Shown: in pieces, positions 1-9,257 of the stretch
Position numbering within the stretch: the first letter of the stretch is position 1
How the letters are laid out: each line of letters begins with the position of its first letter
NCBI RefSeq assembly: GCF_001189965.1
Contig: NZ_LFLU01000005.1
Coordinates: 186,001-250,000, forward strand
DNA length: 64,000 nucleotides
Direction of reading: 5' to 3'
From: Herbaspirillum rhizosphaerae
GTDB taxonomy: Bacteria; Pseudomonadota; Gammaproteobacteria; Burkholderiales; Burkholderiaceae_D
Position numbers and translations under genes: made by a program
The notes under the pieces: generated by a model
The model's database searches: none
Seen by the model: the letters and a program-made list of their open reading frames with translations, nothing else
Told to the model about the DNA's origin: nothing

Positions 1-2348
1 AAGCGCGCCGGCGATACCTGGCCCAACTGATCGTGATGCCAGCGCGCCAGCGCTTCCACGCCGTGCAGCAGGCCGGTGCGGACATCCACCTGCGGCTGGT
101 AGTGCAACTCGAAATCGCCGCCGCGCAAGGCGTCGCGCAAGGCGCCTTCCAGCGCCAGCCGTTCCTGCGCCTGGGTATTCATTTCATCGCTGAAGAAGCT
201 GAAGCGGCCGCGATTCTTTTCCTTGGTCTGGTACATCGCCATGTCGGCGCGATGCAGCAGGATCTCGATGGTGTCGCCGTTGTCCGGGAACAGGGCGATG
301 CCGATGCTGGCCAGCGGCGTCAGCGCCACGCCGGCGATATGGCAGGGCAGCGACAGATTGGTCTGGATGCGTTTGACGACATCGGTGACGCGGTGCAGAT
401 CGCATTGCGCCAGCACGATGACGAATTCGTCGCCCGACAGGCGGCCGACGATATCCGACTTGCGCGCTTCGATCTGCAAGCGCGCGGCGACGGTGCGCAG
501 CAGTTCATCGCCGGCCTGATGGCCGAGCGAATCGTTGATCTGCTTGAAGCGGTCCAGATCGATGAACAGCACCGCCAGCGGAATCCTGGTGCGGGCAGCA
601 TTGGCGATGGCCTGGTTGGCCTTGACCATGAGCAGGCTGCGATTGGGCAGGCCGGTCAGCGAATCGTAGAACGCCAGCTGATGGATGCGCGAACGGGTTT
701 CCTCGCGCTCCAGCGCCAGCGCGCACAGGTGCAGGCTGACGTCGACCAGGCGATGGTGGAAGGCATCGGCCTTGCGCTTGCCGTGATAGTAGAAGGCCAG
801 GGTGCCGATGACGCGGCCGTCGGCCGACTTGATCGGCGTCGACCAGCACGACTGCAATCCCATCGGCAGCACCAGGTGCTTGTAGTCTTCCCACAGCGGG
901 TCGTTGGCGATGTCGGTCACTTCCACCGGTTCGGCGCGGAAAGCGGCGGTGCCGCAGGAGCCGACCATCGGGCCGATCGGCACGCCTTCGATGGCCTGGT
1001 TGTAGGCTTCCGGCAAGCGCGGACCGGCCACCGGGTGCAACAGGCCCTGCTCATCGACGCGCAGCACCGAGGCGATGACGTCGGGTGCGATGTGTTCCAG
1101 CTCCAGGCACACCATGGTCAGCACTTCCTGCAGGCTGGCTTCGCGCACCATGGCGTTGAGCGCCTTGTACTGCAGCACCTCGTGCATCTTGGTGTTGGTG
1201 ATGTCGGTCAGGATGCAGACCGCGTTGAGCAGCTTGCCGTCGCCGTCGAGGATGGGATTGACCACGGTCGACACCCACAGCGGGTGGCCCTGCTTGTCGA
1301 CCATCATCTCTTCGCCGTGGAAGCTGTTGCCCTGCGCGATGACGTCGTAGCAGTCGTCGATCAGTTTCAGGATCGCAGTCTGTCCTTCGAACAACTCGCG
1401 CGGCCGCTTGCCGATAACTTCTTCGGCGGCGAAGCCGAGCATGCGGCTGAAACCGATATTGTGGAAGACGATGTGGTTGGCGTCGTTGGTGATGAAGACG
1501 GCGTTGTCGGTTTCATTGATGCCCAGCGACAGCAGGTGCTGGTATTCGCGGTCGCGCTGCTCGCGCACCATGCGGTAGGACACATCGGAGCCGATGCTGA
1601 TGATCTTGATCGGCAGGCCGTCGACGTCCAGCACCGGCGTGTAGGTCGCCTCCCACCAGATCGGACGGCCGTCGCGCGCGATCCGCTTGAAACGCCCCGA
1701 GAAGAAGCGCCCCTGATTGACGTCGCGCCAGAAGTTTTCATACTCCTGGCTGGCGACATATTCCGGATCGCATAACAGCCCGTGGTGTTTGCCGACAATC
1801 TCTTCGGGCAGATAGCCCATGGTCTTCAGATAGTTGCTGTTGGCGGCCACGATGACGCCGTCGGCGGAAAACTCGATCACGCCGAGCGAGCGGTTGAGGG
1901 CGCGCAAGACGCTGTGGTTTTCCTGCGAGTCGTCGACATGCGCGGTGATGTCGGCTGCGATGGAGACGACATGCTGGAGTTTGCCGTCGGCGTCGAAGAC
2001 GGGATTGCAGGTCGCTTCCAGCCACAGCCGCGAGCCGTCGCTGCGCATGCGCTGCAGCGTGCCGGCGACCACTTCGCCGGCATGCAGGCGGCGCCAGAAC
2101 TCGGCGTATTCGGGGGATTTGGCGTATTCGGGATTGCACAGCATGCGGTGATGGTGGCCGACGATATCGCCGCGCCGGTACGCCATCAGCGTCAGGAAGT
2201 TGTCGTTGGCGCTCAGGATCGTGCCGTCAGGCGCGAGTTCGAGAATCGCCATGGAGCGGGAAAACGCTGCCAGCAGCGCGTCCTTCTCCTCCAGAGAGGC
2301 ACGGCATTGTTGGAGTTCCTGGCTGATATGCTCGCCATCCATCATCAT
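1..2348 (-). CDS. PAS-PAS-PAS-GAF-GGDEF-EAL c-di-GMP signalling protein (C-terminus outside window)
   Basis: Reads on the minus strand from ATG at 2348 (three ATGs in a row, with the purine-rich GAGGGA upstream) and runs open to the window edge, giving about 782 codons. In order: three PAS domains (about residues 13-135, 137-255 and 262-382), the first two of the Aer/BdlA-like type with a CNPEY/CDPEY motif; a GAF domain (about 390-535); a GGDEF domain starting near residue 556; and the start of an EAL domain with the EALARW motif near residue 762. The GGDEF signature reads SGDEF, which is compatible with diguanylate cyclase activity in some family members. There is no transmembrane segment, so it is probably a cytosolic sensor that makes or degrades cyclic di-GMP in response to redox, oxygen or small ligands. 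The next gene downstream lies outside the window. Which activity dominates cannot be told because the EAL catalytic residues are cut off. Confidence 0.9.
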   Translation of the reverse strand, partial: MMMDGEHISQELQQCRASLEEKDALLAAFSRSMAILELAPDGTILSANDNFLTLMAYRRGDIVGHHHRMLCNPEYAKSPEYAEFWRRLHAGEVVAGTLQRMRSDGSRLWLEATCNPVFDADGKLQHVVSIAADITAHVDDSQENHSVLRALNRSLGVIEFSADGVIVAANSNYLKTMGYLPEEIVGKHHGLLCDPEYVASQEYENFWRDVNQGRFFSGRFKRIARDGRPIWWEATYTPVLDVDGLPIKIISIGSDVSYRMVREQRDREYQHLLSLGINETDNAVFITNDANHIVFHNIGFSRMLGFAAEEVIGKRPRELFEGQTAILKLIDDCYDVIAQGNSFHGEEMMVDKQGHPLWVSTVVNPILDGDGKLLNAVCILTDITNTKMHEVLQYKALNAMVREASLQEVLTMVCLELEHIAPDVIASVLRVDEQGLLHPVAGPRLPEAYNQAIEGVPIGPMVGSCGTAAFRAEPVEVTDIANDPLWEDYKHLVLPMGLQSCWSTPIKSADGRVIGTLAFYYHGKRKADAFHHRLVDVSLHLCALALEREETRSRIHQLAFYDSLTGLPNRSLLMVKANQAIANAARTRIPLAVLFIDLDRFKQINDSLGHQAGDELLRTVAARLQIEARKSDIVGRLSGDEFVIVLAQCDLHRVTDVVKRIQTNLSLPCHIAGVALTPLASIGIALFPDNGDTIEILLHRADMAMYQTKEKNRGRFSFFSDEMNTQAQERLALEGALRDALRGGDFELHYQPQVDVRTGLLHGVEALARWHHDQLGQVSPAR

Positions 2349-2509
2349 GGACTGTTCCCTCGCCTGTTCCCTTAGTTGCGTGACTGCTTGCGTGTCTGCA
2401 TCGGTACGCGCACTTCCCCCGTCCGATAACGATCATATGCCGCTTTTAATTCTTGTGGCGGTCCGATGCGACTACGTTACGACAATTAACGGCATTTTTT
2501 TTGTTTGCT

Positions 2510-4237
2510 TCAGAACTGTTCCCACTGATCGTCGCCGTCGGCCTTCGGAGCGGCGATGGCGCTGGCGCCGGTTTTGACGGAGACGGCAGGCGCTTTCGCT
2601 TTCTGTGCGGCAACGGCAGGCGGTTGGGATGCCGCAGCCGCAGGCCTTGGCGGCGCCGGCTTGCGCACCGGCGCACTGACCATGCCGGCGCCGGAAATCT
2701 TGAACACGCTCACGGCCTGAGTCAGGCGGCCGGCCTGGTCTTGCAAAGATTGTGCGGCCGCAGCAGCCTGCTCCACCAGTGCGGCGTTTTGCTGCGTAGT
2801 CTGATCCATTTGCGTGATGGCCTGGTTCACTTGTTCGATGCCGTCGCTCTGCTCCTGGCTGGCGGCGGTGATTTCGCCCATGACGTCGGTCACGCGTTTG
2901 ACGCTGGCGACCACTTCATCCATGGTGACGCCGGCTTGCGCCACCAGCTTGCTGCCCTGGCCGACTTTTTCCACCGAGTCGTCGATGAGCGTCTTGATCT
3001 CCTTGGCCGCCGCTGCCGAGCGTTGCGCCAGGCTGCGCACTTCCGAAGCGACCACGGCAAAGCCGCGCCCCTGTTCGCCGGCGCGGGCAGCTTCCACTGC
3101 GGCGTTCAACGCCAGGATATTGGTCTGGAAGGCAATGCCGTCGATCACGCTGATGATGTCGACGATCTTCCTGGACGATTCGTTGATCGATTCCATGGTG
3201 TCGACCACCTGGCCGACCACGCTGCCGCCCTGCACCGCGACGGTCGAGGCCGACGCCGCCAGTTGATTGGCCTGGCGCGCGTTGTCGGCATTTTGCTTGA
3301 CGGTGGAGGTCAGTTCTTCCATGGCCGAGGCGGTTTCTTCCAGCGAGCTGGCTTGCTGTTCGGTGCGCGAAGACAGATCGAGGTTGCCGGTGGCGATTTC
3401 ACCGGAAGCGGTGGCGATGGTGTCGGTGCTGACGCGCACTTCGCCGACGATTTGTTGCAGGCGGGCATTCATGGTCTTGAGCGCCTTGAGCAGCTTGCCG
3501 GTTTCATCCTTGCTGCTGCTGTCGATATGCGAGGTCAGGTCGCCGGCGGCGACGGTTTCCGCCAGATTGACGGCGCGGTTGAGCGGTTGCGTGATGCTGT
3601 GCGTCGTGACGTAAGCGATCGCACAGGCCAGGATAATCGCGACGGCGGTCAATGCGACAATCAGATTGCGGGCGCTGGCGTATTCCTGCTCAACACTGGC
3701 GGCAGCATCCTGCATCAGCTGGTCCTGAAATTTGTTCAGCTCGTTGAGCGATTTCAGGTAGCGCTGCTGGAGGTCGAAGGTCCCGCCGGTAAAGAGCTGA
3801 TTCAGGGCCTTGTCCTTGTCGCCGACAGCGATGCTTTTGAGCACCTGGTCGCTGGCGGCGGCGTAATCGGCGCGGGCGCGCTGGATTTCATTAAAGAGTG
3901 CACGGCCTTTTTCCGACTTGATGGATTTGTCCAGCTTGTCCATGTCGGCCGCCACTATCTTGATCGCCACGGGGATCAGGTCGTTCTGCAGCTTGAGCTG
4001 CGCCGGATCTGTCATCAGCAGGAGATTGCGCGTGGCGCGGATGATCAGGTTTTCCTGATTGATGATGTCGCTGGCGTAGACGGTTTTCGGATAGGTTTGT
4101 TTGACGACCGCGGACATCTGCTGGTTCAGGGCTGACAAGCGGTTGCCGCCTACGAAACCGGTGATGATGAGCAGCGCTACAAGAATGGCAAAACCGGCGC
4201 CCAGGCGGACGCCGATTTTCAGATTGGTGATGCGCAT
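2510..4237 (-). CDS. Methyl-accepting chemotaxis protein, Tsr/Tar type with C-terminal WEQF tail
   Basis: A 575-residue chemoreceptor. TM1 is at about residues 11-33, followed by a periplasmic four-helix-bundle-like sensor to about 190, TM2 (191-212), HAMP, then the long cytoplasmic coiled coil. The conserved hairpin tip (DGIAFQTNILALNAAVEAAR type) is near residues 360-400. The start ATG at 4237 is preceded by GGGAGA. The extreme C-terminus is QWEQF after an Ala/Pro-rich linker, which resembles the NWETF tether that recruits the methyltransferase CheR and demethylase CheB in high-abundance enterobacterial receptors. The ligand is not predictable from the sensor domain. It resembles the receptor at 5259-6983 over most of its length, suggesting paralogues by duplication. 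No hairpin terminator is visible downstream. Confidence 0.95.
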   Translation of the reverse strand: MRITNLKIGVRLGAGFAILVALLIITGFVGGNRLSALNQQMSAVVKQTYPKTVYASDIINQENLIIRATRNLLLMTDPAQLKLQNDLIPVAIKIVAADMDKLDKSIKSEKGRALFNEIQRARADYAAASDQVLKSIAVGDKDKALNQLFTGGTFDLQQRYLKSLNELNKFQDQLMQDAAASVEQEYASARNLIVALTAVAIILACAIAYVTTHSITQPLNRAVNLAETVAAGDLTSHIDSSSKDETGKLLKALKTMNARLQQIVGEVRVSTDTIATASGEIATGNLDLSSRTEQQASSLEETASAMEELTSTVKQNADNARQANQLAASASTVAVQGGSVVGQVVDTMESINESSRKIVDIISVIDGIAFQTNILALNAAVEAARAGEQGRGFAVVASEVRSLAQRSAAAAKEIKTLIDDSVEKVGQGSKLVAQAGVTMDEVVASVKRVTDVMGEITAASQEQSDGIEQVNQAITQMDQTTQQNAALVEQAAAAAQSLQDQAGRLTQAVSVFKISGAGMVSAPVRKPAPPRPAAAASQPPAVAAQKAKAPAVSVKTGASAIAAPKADGDDQWEQF

Positions 4238-4308
4238 TTGATTCTCCCTTTTTTATTTATATGCGCCTGCCACTTTTGCGGGGGTGTGAACAGTGGACAT
4301 ATCAGACG

Positions 4309-4316
4309 TTATCGGA
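4309..4316 (-). promoter_or_regulatory. Possible sigma-28-like -10 element upstream of the first chemoreceptor
   Basis: Read on the minus strand the sequence is TCCGATAA, one base from the flagellar sigma-28 -10 consensus GCCGATAA, about 75 bases before the chemoreceptor start. The expected TAAA-type -35 is not convincing at the right distance, so this is only a weak candidate. The rest of the 4238-4571 gap between the receptor and the divergent DedA gene shows no other recognisable element. Confidence 0.2.
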
Positions 4317-4571
4317 ACGAACATTCTTGTTCTTGAGCATCGGAAACAAATAAGTTTTACCGCATTTATTTCACTTGAAACCTTGTGCTTTTCCCGTCAT
4401 TCTGTTCCGTTGGCATCCGCTTTTGCGTTGATGGCAAGGCGAAAGGATGAGTAGTGTATGATTCCGGCGCAGCATGGAAGAGTAATCAAGAGCAACTGAG
4501 CGTAATGAATAGTCGGCAACAGTCGGTGATAGGGGCTTTCCCGCGTTGGCCGCGATCAATGAAATGAGTGT

Positions 4572-5219
4572 ATGGATTACTTGCAGTTACTGGATGTGCT
4601 GTTGCACGTCGACAAGTCCCTCGGCATCCTGATAGAGCAATACGGCACGATGATTTATGTAGTGCTGTTCCTGATTATCTTCTGCGAAACCGGCCTGGTG
4701 GTGCTGCCGTTTCTGCCCGGCGATTCGCTGCTGTTCATTGCCGGCACCTTCTGCGCTACCGGCGCGATGAATATCTGGCTGCTGATGTTCCTGCTGGTGG
4801 TCGCCGCCATCACCGGCAACACGCTCAATTATTGGATAGGCAGTGCGATCGGACACAGGGTCTTTACGCACAATTACCGCTGGCTGAATCCGGAAGCGCT
4901 GGCCAAGACCCACTCTTTTTACGAAAAGCACGGCGGCAAAACCATCATCCTGGCCCGTTTCACGCCCATCGTCCGCACCTTTGCACCATTCATTGCCGGC
5001 GTCTCGGAAATGACCTTCATCAAGTTCCAGTTCTTCAACATCATCGGCGCCTTGCTGTGGGTGGTCGGGCTGGTGGTGTTCGGCTACCTGTTCGGCAACC
5101 TGCCGTGGGTGCGCCAGAATCTCAATACGCTGGTGCTGATCGGCATCGCCGCCGCCATCTTGCCGATCATCCTGGGCGGCTTGTGGCAGTTCTATCGCAA
5201 GTTCGGCCGGCGCAAATAA
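4572..5219 (+). CDS. DedA family integral membrane protein
   Basis: 215 residues beginning MDYLQLLD, the usual length for the DedA/SNARE-associated family (VTT domain). Visible family features: the GLVVLPFLPGDSLLF segment (about residues 39-53), a re-entrant loop region, and the basic ILARFTPIVRTFAPFIAGV motif (about 125-143) with the two arginines conserved in DedA proteins. Several hydrophobic helices follow and the C-terminus is short and basic. Bacterial DedA proteins act in the inner membrane in undecaprenyl-phosphate or phospholipid flipping and in envelope and proton-gradient homeostasis; the exact substrate here is unknown. It stands alone between two chemoreceptor genes, convergent with the second one (39 bases between stop codons), so it is probably not functionally tied to chemotaxis. 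Confidence 0.93.
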   Translation: MDYLQLLDVLLHVDKSLGILIEQYGTMIYVVLFLIIFCETGLVVLPFLPGDSLLFIAGTFCATGAMNIWLLMFLLVVAAITGNTLNYWIGSAIGHRVFTHNYRWLNPEALAKTHSFYEKHGGKTIILARFTPIVRTFAPFIAGVSEMTFIKFQFFNIIGALLWVVGLVVFGYLFGNLPWVRQNLNTLVLIGIAAAILPIILGGLWQFYRKFGRRK

Positions 5220-5258
5220 ATCTGCGCCGGGCTTTTCCTCACGCCGTCTCCTGTTTTC

Positions 5259-6983
5259 TTAAAATTCCTCCCAGTGCGCATCGGCGGTGCCGGGGGCGCT
5301 TGCCTTGCTGGTTACCAGCTTCCTGGCCGGCGTCGCGCCGACTGTCGGCGGCCGCGGCGTGATGTCGCGTGCCGTGCGGACAGGATGTGCCGGTTGCACC
5401 GAGGTCGCCGGCGCTGAGGGCTCGCCGATCAGCTGGCGTTCATCCAGTTTGAAGACGCCCACTACCTGCGCCAGATGGCTGGCCTGATCCTGCAATGATT
5501 GCGCAGCAGCAGCGGCCTGTTCGACCAGTGCGGCGTTCTGCTGCGTGGTCTCGTCCATCTGGGTGATGGCATGGTTGATCTGTTCGATGCCGTCGCTTTG
5601 CTCTTGTCCGGCCGACGTGATCTCGCCGACGATATCGGTCACGCGCCGCACGCTGGAGACCACTTCTTCCATGGTATGGCCGGCTTGCTCGACCAGCTTG
5701 CTGCCGTTGCCGACCTTTTCCACGGAATCGTTGATCAGGGTTTTGATTTCCTTGGCGGCGGAGGCGCTGCGTTGCGCCAGGCTGCGCACCTCGGAGGCGA
5801 CCACCGCAAAGCCGCGTCCCTGCTCGCCGGCGCGCGCCGCTTCCACTGCCGCGTTCAATGCCAGGATATTGGTCTGGAAGGCGATGCCGTCGATTACGCT
5901 GATGATGTCGACGATCTTCTTCGACGATTCATTGATCGACTCCATGGTGTGGACCACCTTGCCGACTACGCTGCCGCCCTGCATCGCCACTTCCGATGCC
6001 GACACCGCCAGTTGGTTGGCCTGGCGCGCGTTGTCGGCGTTCTGGCGCACGGTGGAGGTGAGCTGTTCCATGGCGGAGGCGGTTTCTTCCAGCGAACCGG
6101 CCTGCTGCTCGGTGCGCGAGGAGAGGTCGAGGTTGCCGCTGGCGATTTCCGTCGTCGCGGTGGCGATGGTGTCGGTCCCGCGCCGCACCTGGCGCACGAT
6201 GCTTTGCAGGTTGTCGTTCATGGTCTTGAGCGCGCCCAGCAACTGCGCGGTCTCATCCTTGCCGCTGGTGTCGATCTCGGAAGTCAGGTCGCCGGCCGCC
6301 ACGGTTTTCGCCACGGCGACGGCGCGGTTGAGCGGCCTGGTGATGCTGCGCGTAATCGTGAAGGCGATGAAGCCGGCCATCGCCAGCCCGACCGCCGCCA
6401 GCAAAATCAGCATGTTGCTGGCGTGCTGATAATTGCGATCAACTTCTTCGCCGGAAGCCTGCATCATTTCGTGTTGTTGTTTGATCAATTTCTCGACTGC
6501 GCCCATGTAGGCGCTCTGCACCGGACGCACGTCGCTGATGAGCAGATCGATCGCGCCTTCCTTGGTGCCTTCGGCGACCAGCTTGAGCACCTGGTCGCGT
6601 TTTTCCAGGTAGTTCTTTTGCGCGGTCAGCAGATTGGCCAGCAGCGTGCGGCTCTGGTCGTCGGTCAGGCGCTTGTCGAGTTCGGCCAGTTGGGTCTGGA
6701 TGGCTTTTTCGGCGCCGACGATGCGGTCGCTTTCGCTCTTGATCTGCTGGGCGTCTTTGAGCAGCAGGATATTGCGCACCGAACGCGCCACCAGATTGAG
6801 CTGGTCGATGATGTCGCCGGCGATGACGGTCTTGGGGTATTTGTCATGAATGACGTCGTTCATCTGGCGGTTGAGCTGCGATAGCCGGTTGACCCCGACC
6901 ACGGCCATCGCGACCATGAGCAGCATGAGCAGACCGAATCCGAGCCAGAGACGGCTGCTGATCGTAATGTTGGCAATCTTCAC
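5259..6983 (-). CDS. Methyl-accepting chemotaxis protein with C-terminal WEEF tail
   Basis: I place the start at GTG 6983, because the protein then begins with KIANITISSRLWLGFG, matching the N-terminus of the other receptor, and because AGGGGAGAA lies just upstream. A longer reading from 7127 adds 48 residues with no family similarity. The 574-residue product has TM1 (about 9-31), a periplasmic helical-bundle sensor, TM2 (about 190-212), HAMP, and the conserved signalling hairpin around residue 378. It ends HWEEF, a WxxF pentapeptide like the CheR/CheB tether of Tsr and Tar. The cytoplasmic half closely matches the receptor at 2510-4237, while the sensor domains differ more, so the two probably sense different cues through one kinase complex. 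Confidence 0.95.
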   Translation of the reverse strand: MKIANITISSRLWLGFGLLMLLMVAMAVVGVNRLSQLNRQMNDVIHDKYPKTVIAGDIIDQLNLVARSVRNILLLKDAQQIKSESDRIVGAEKAIQTQLAELDKRLTDDQSRTLLANLLTAQKNYLEKRDQVLKLVAEGTKEGAIDLLISDVRPVQSAYMGAVEKLIKQQHEMMQASGEEVDRNYQHASNMLILLAAVGLAMAGFIAFTITRSITRPLNRAVAVAKTVAAGDLTSEIDTSGKDETAQLLGALKTMNDNLQSIVRQVRRGTDTIATATTEIASGNLDLSSRTEQQAGSLEETASAMEQLTSTVRQNADNARQANQLAVSASEVAMQGGSVVGKVVHTMESINESSKKIVDIISVIDGIAFQTNILALNAAVEAARAGEQGRGFAVVASEVRSLAQRSASAAKEIKTLINDSVEKVGNGSKLVEQAGHTMEEVVSSVRRVTDIVGEITSAGQEQSDGIEQINHAITQMDETTQQNAALVEQAAAAAQSLQDQASHLAQVVGVFKLDERQLIGEPSAPATSVQPAHPVRTARDITPRPPTVGATPARKLVTSKASAPGTADAHWEEF

Positions 6984-7317
6984 GTGTTTCTCCCCTCTGT
7001 AAAACATGCAATGACAATGTTGCTGTTTGAAAAGAATCGGGCGGTGCTGCCGGGCAATGCGGCTACGACGTGATGAAAAATTTGAGCAAAGAATATTGCT
7101 GCGAGCGCGGGGCTGCTCTTCCATCATTGTTCATGGATGGACAAGAAGCAAATAAATAGCGCTGTCTAAGCGTAATCAGACTCCGGAACCATCATACGAT
7201 TGCCGCTTCGGTCGGCCATGCGGGGAAATGACGTGCTTATACCGATCTGTTTGCAAGAAGTACGTAAAACAATCGCAAATCGGTTACGCGGGAGAAATAT
7301 TGGAGGCCAGGGGAGGG

Positions 7318-7354
7318 CGCAAAATAAAACTCCCGATGCGGGGGGCATCGGGAG
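7318..7354 (-). terminator. Rho-independent terminator of tsaE-amiC
   Basis: Minus strand: a perfect 10-bp stem (CTCCCGATGC paired with GCATCGGGAG, loop of five) directly followed by a T-rich tail (GTTTTATTTT). It lies about 40 bases after the amiC stop. The remaining gap from 6984 to 7317, upstream of the second chemoreceptor, shows nothing else recognisable. Confidence 0.9.
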
Positions 7355-7391
7355 CGTGTCGTTACTGTACGTAAGTCAGATCTGAATCAGA

Positions 7392-8744
7392 TCAGGTCAG
7401 CTTGTTCTTGGCCAGCGGCGGATTCTTGGAGAAGTATTTCTTGATGCCGGTCATGATGGCGTCGGCCATGTCATCCTGATAACTGTTGTCGGTGAGCTTG
7501 GCTTCTTCTTCCGGATTGGAGATGAACGCCGTCTCGATCAGGATGCTCGGGATGTCCGGCGCTTTCAGCACGGCGAAACCGGCTTGTTCGACGGCGCCCT
7601 TGTGCAGCTTGTTGATGCCGCCGATTTCCCTGAGCACGGCGTTGCCGATGCGCAGGCTGTCGTTGATCTGGGCCGTGGTCGACAAGTCCAGCAGGACGCT
7701 CGCCAGTTGCTTGTCGTGGGTCTTGATGTTGACGCCGCCGATCATGTCGGCCGCGTTTTCCTTGTTGGCGAGCCAGCGCGCAGCGGTCGAGCTGGCGCCT
7801 TTTTCCGACAAGGCAAACACTGACGAGCCGCGCGCGGTCGGTTGCACGAAGGCGTCGGCGTGGATCGAGATGAACAAATCGGCCTGCACCTTGCGCGCCT
7901 TTTGCACGCGCATGCCCAGCGGCACGAAGAAATCAGCGTCGCGGGTGAGCATCACGCGCATGTTCGGCTGTTCTTCGATCTTTTTCTTGAGGCGCTTGGC
8001 GATCGACAGCACCACGTCTTTTTCGCGGTTGCCGCGGCTGCCGATGGCGCCGGGATCTTCGCCGCCGTGGCCGGGGTCGAGCGCGATGGTGATCATGCGC
8101 GTCAGTTGCAGCTTGGTGTCGTCCTGCGGCCTGGCCTTGGCGACCTGCGGCGGATCGTCATCCTGCGCTTGTGCTTGCGGCGCGGGTTTGGCGTCCGGCC
8201 TGGCTTCGGCCAGCGGCGGTTTGATCTCGGTCTGCTGATCCTTGGGCCAGTTGCCCTTCTGGATCAGCGCGGCGATCGGATCGGGCGGGTTGGCCGGATA
8301 CAGATCGATGACGAAGCGGTATTTGTATTCGCCGACCGGTTCCAGCGTGAACACCTGCGGCTTGATTTCGTCCTTCAGGTCGAACACCAGGCGCACTACG
8401 CTGGGGCGGTTCTGGCCCACGCGGACTTGCTTGATGTAGGGATCGTTGGGCTGGATCTTGGCGACCAGGTCTTTCAGTGTCGAATTCAGGTCGATGCCTT
8501 CGATGTCGACCACCAGGCGTTCCGGATTCTTGACGACGAAATGGGTGACCTTGAGGTTGCTGTCGTTTTCCAGCGTGACGCGGGTATAGTCGTCGGAAGG
8601 CCACACGCGCACCGCCAGAATTTGCGATGCCAGCGCCGGCATGGGAGTCAATACGGAGACGAGGAGCGTGCCGCCTGCCTTCAGGATGGTGCGGCGAGTC
8701 TTGGATATCAGAGATTTGGTGCGAATTTCAGTCGAGCGAGGCAT
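7392..8744 (-). CDS. amiC: N-acetylmuramoyl-L-alanine amidase with AMIN domain, Tat-exported
   Basis: 450 residues. The N-terminus carries a twin-arginine signal (KTRRTILKAGG, arginines 17-18) followed by a hydrophobic stretch and an ALA-type cleavage site near residue 40. An AMIN domain (about 44-150) targets the protein to septal peptidoglycan. After a Gln/Pro/Ala-rich linker comes an Amidase_3 catalytic domain (about 215-440) with the zinc-binding signature LDPGHGGEDPGA and the later SIHADAF and ETAFISN motifs. Amidases of this family cleave the amide bond between MurNAc and the peptide stem during daughter-cell separation and are activated by EnvC/NlpD-type LytM proteins. The start ATG 8744 has AAGGG seven bases upstream and lies inside the end of tsaE (37-base overlap), so the two are translationally coupled, as tsaE-amidase pairs are in many proteobacteria. 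Confidence 0.97.
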   Translation of the reverse strand: MPRSTEIRTKSLISKTRRTILKAGGTLLVSVLTPMPALASQILAVRVWPSDDYTRVTLENDSNLKVTHFVVKNPERLVVDIEGIDLNSTLKDLVAKIQPNDPYIKQVRVGQNRPSVVRLVFDLKDEIKPQVFTLEPVGEYKYRFVIDLYPANPPDPIAALIQKGNWPKDQQTEIKPPLAEARPDAKPAPQAQAQDDDPPQVAKARPQDDTKLQLTRMITIALDPGHGGEDPGAIGSRGNREKDVVLSIAKRLKKKIEEQPNMRVMLTRDADFFVPLGMRVQKARKVQADLFISIHADAFVQPTARGSSVFALSEKGASSTAARWLANKENAADMIGGVNIKTHDKQLASVLLDLSTTAQINDSLRIGNAVLREIGGINKLHKGAVEQAGFAVLKAPDIPSILIETAFISNPEEEAKLTDNSYQDDMADAIMTGIKKYFSKNPPLAKNKLT

Positions 8745-9202
8745 TGATGACCCTTGTCAGACAACGCTCGTAATTCTACATCACGTCCGTGTCCTGCAAC
8801 CGTTAGCGAAATATGGATGTCGGGGGCGGGCAACACTGGCTCGCCTTTTTCCGGCCATTCGATGATACAGACGCTGTTTTCGTTGAAATGTTCACGAAAA
8901 CCCGCCTCCAGGAACTCTTCCGGACTGGCCATGCGGTAGAGGTCGAAGTGGATAACGGTTACCATGCGGTCTGCGAGCTTGACCGGGTAGGGCTCGGCCA
9001 GCGTGTAAGTCGGGCTTTTGACGCGGCCTGCATAGCCGGCGGCGTGCAGCAGCGCGCGCGTCAGGGCGGTCTTGCCGGCGCCGAGGTCGCCGTGCAGATA
9101 GATCGCCATGCCCGGCTCCAGCACTTGCGCCAGCGCGGCGCCCAGCGCAGCGGTGCCGGCTTCGTCCTGCAAATGGGTGTGTCGGATATGTTCAGGCGGC
9201 AT
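8708..9202 (-). CDS. tsaE: tRNA threonylcarbamoyladenosine biosynthesis ATPase TsaE
   Basis: The P-loop GDLGAGKTAL (about residues 34-43) and the following SPTYTL and HFDLYR motifs identify TsaE, the ATPase that works with TsaB and TsaD to place threonylcarbamoyl on A37 of ANN-decoding tRNAs. I start it at ATG 9202 (MPPEHIRHTH), giving 164 residues, the family's usual length. The frame stays open to 9331 but that would overlap the divergent queG start and add 43 residues with no similarity. No strong ribosome binding site is visible at 9202. Its partner tsaD is at 24245-25291 in this window. Confidence 0.94.
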   Translation of the reverse strand: MPPEHIRHTHLQDEAGTAALGAALAQVLEPGMAIYLHGDLGAGKTALTRALLHAAGYAGRVKSPTYTLAEPYPVKLADRMVTVIHFDLYRMASPEEFLEAGFREHFNENSVCIIEWPEKGEPVLPAPDIHISLTVAGHGRDVELRALSDKGHQCLARLKFAPNL

Positions 9203-9257
9203 GGATGGCGAAGAAGGCTGCAAAAATTTTGTGTAAAGACGTAATGACTGTGATGCG

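Noticed and set aside
33-1775. 580-codon open frame on the plus strand
   Set aside because: It is antisense to the PAS-GGDEF-EAL gene, has a biased Gln/Arg/Asp/His-rich composition, and matches no domain. High third-position GC keeps such frames open.
2453-4135. 560-codon plus-strand frame opposite the first chemoreceptor
   Set aside because: Antisense shadow of a conserved coiled-coil protein; composition rich in Asp, His and Gly with no recognisable domain.
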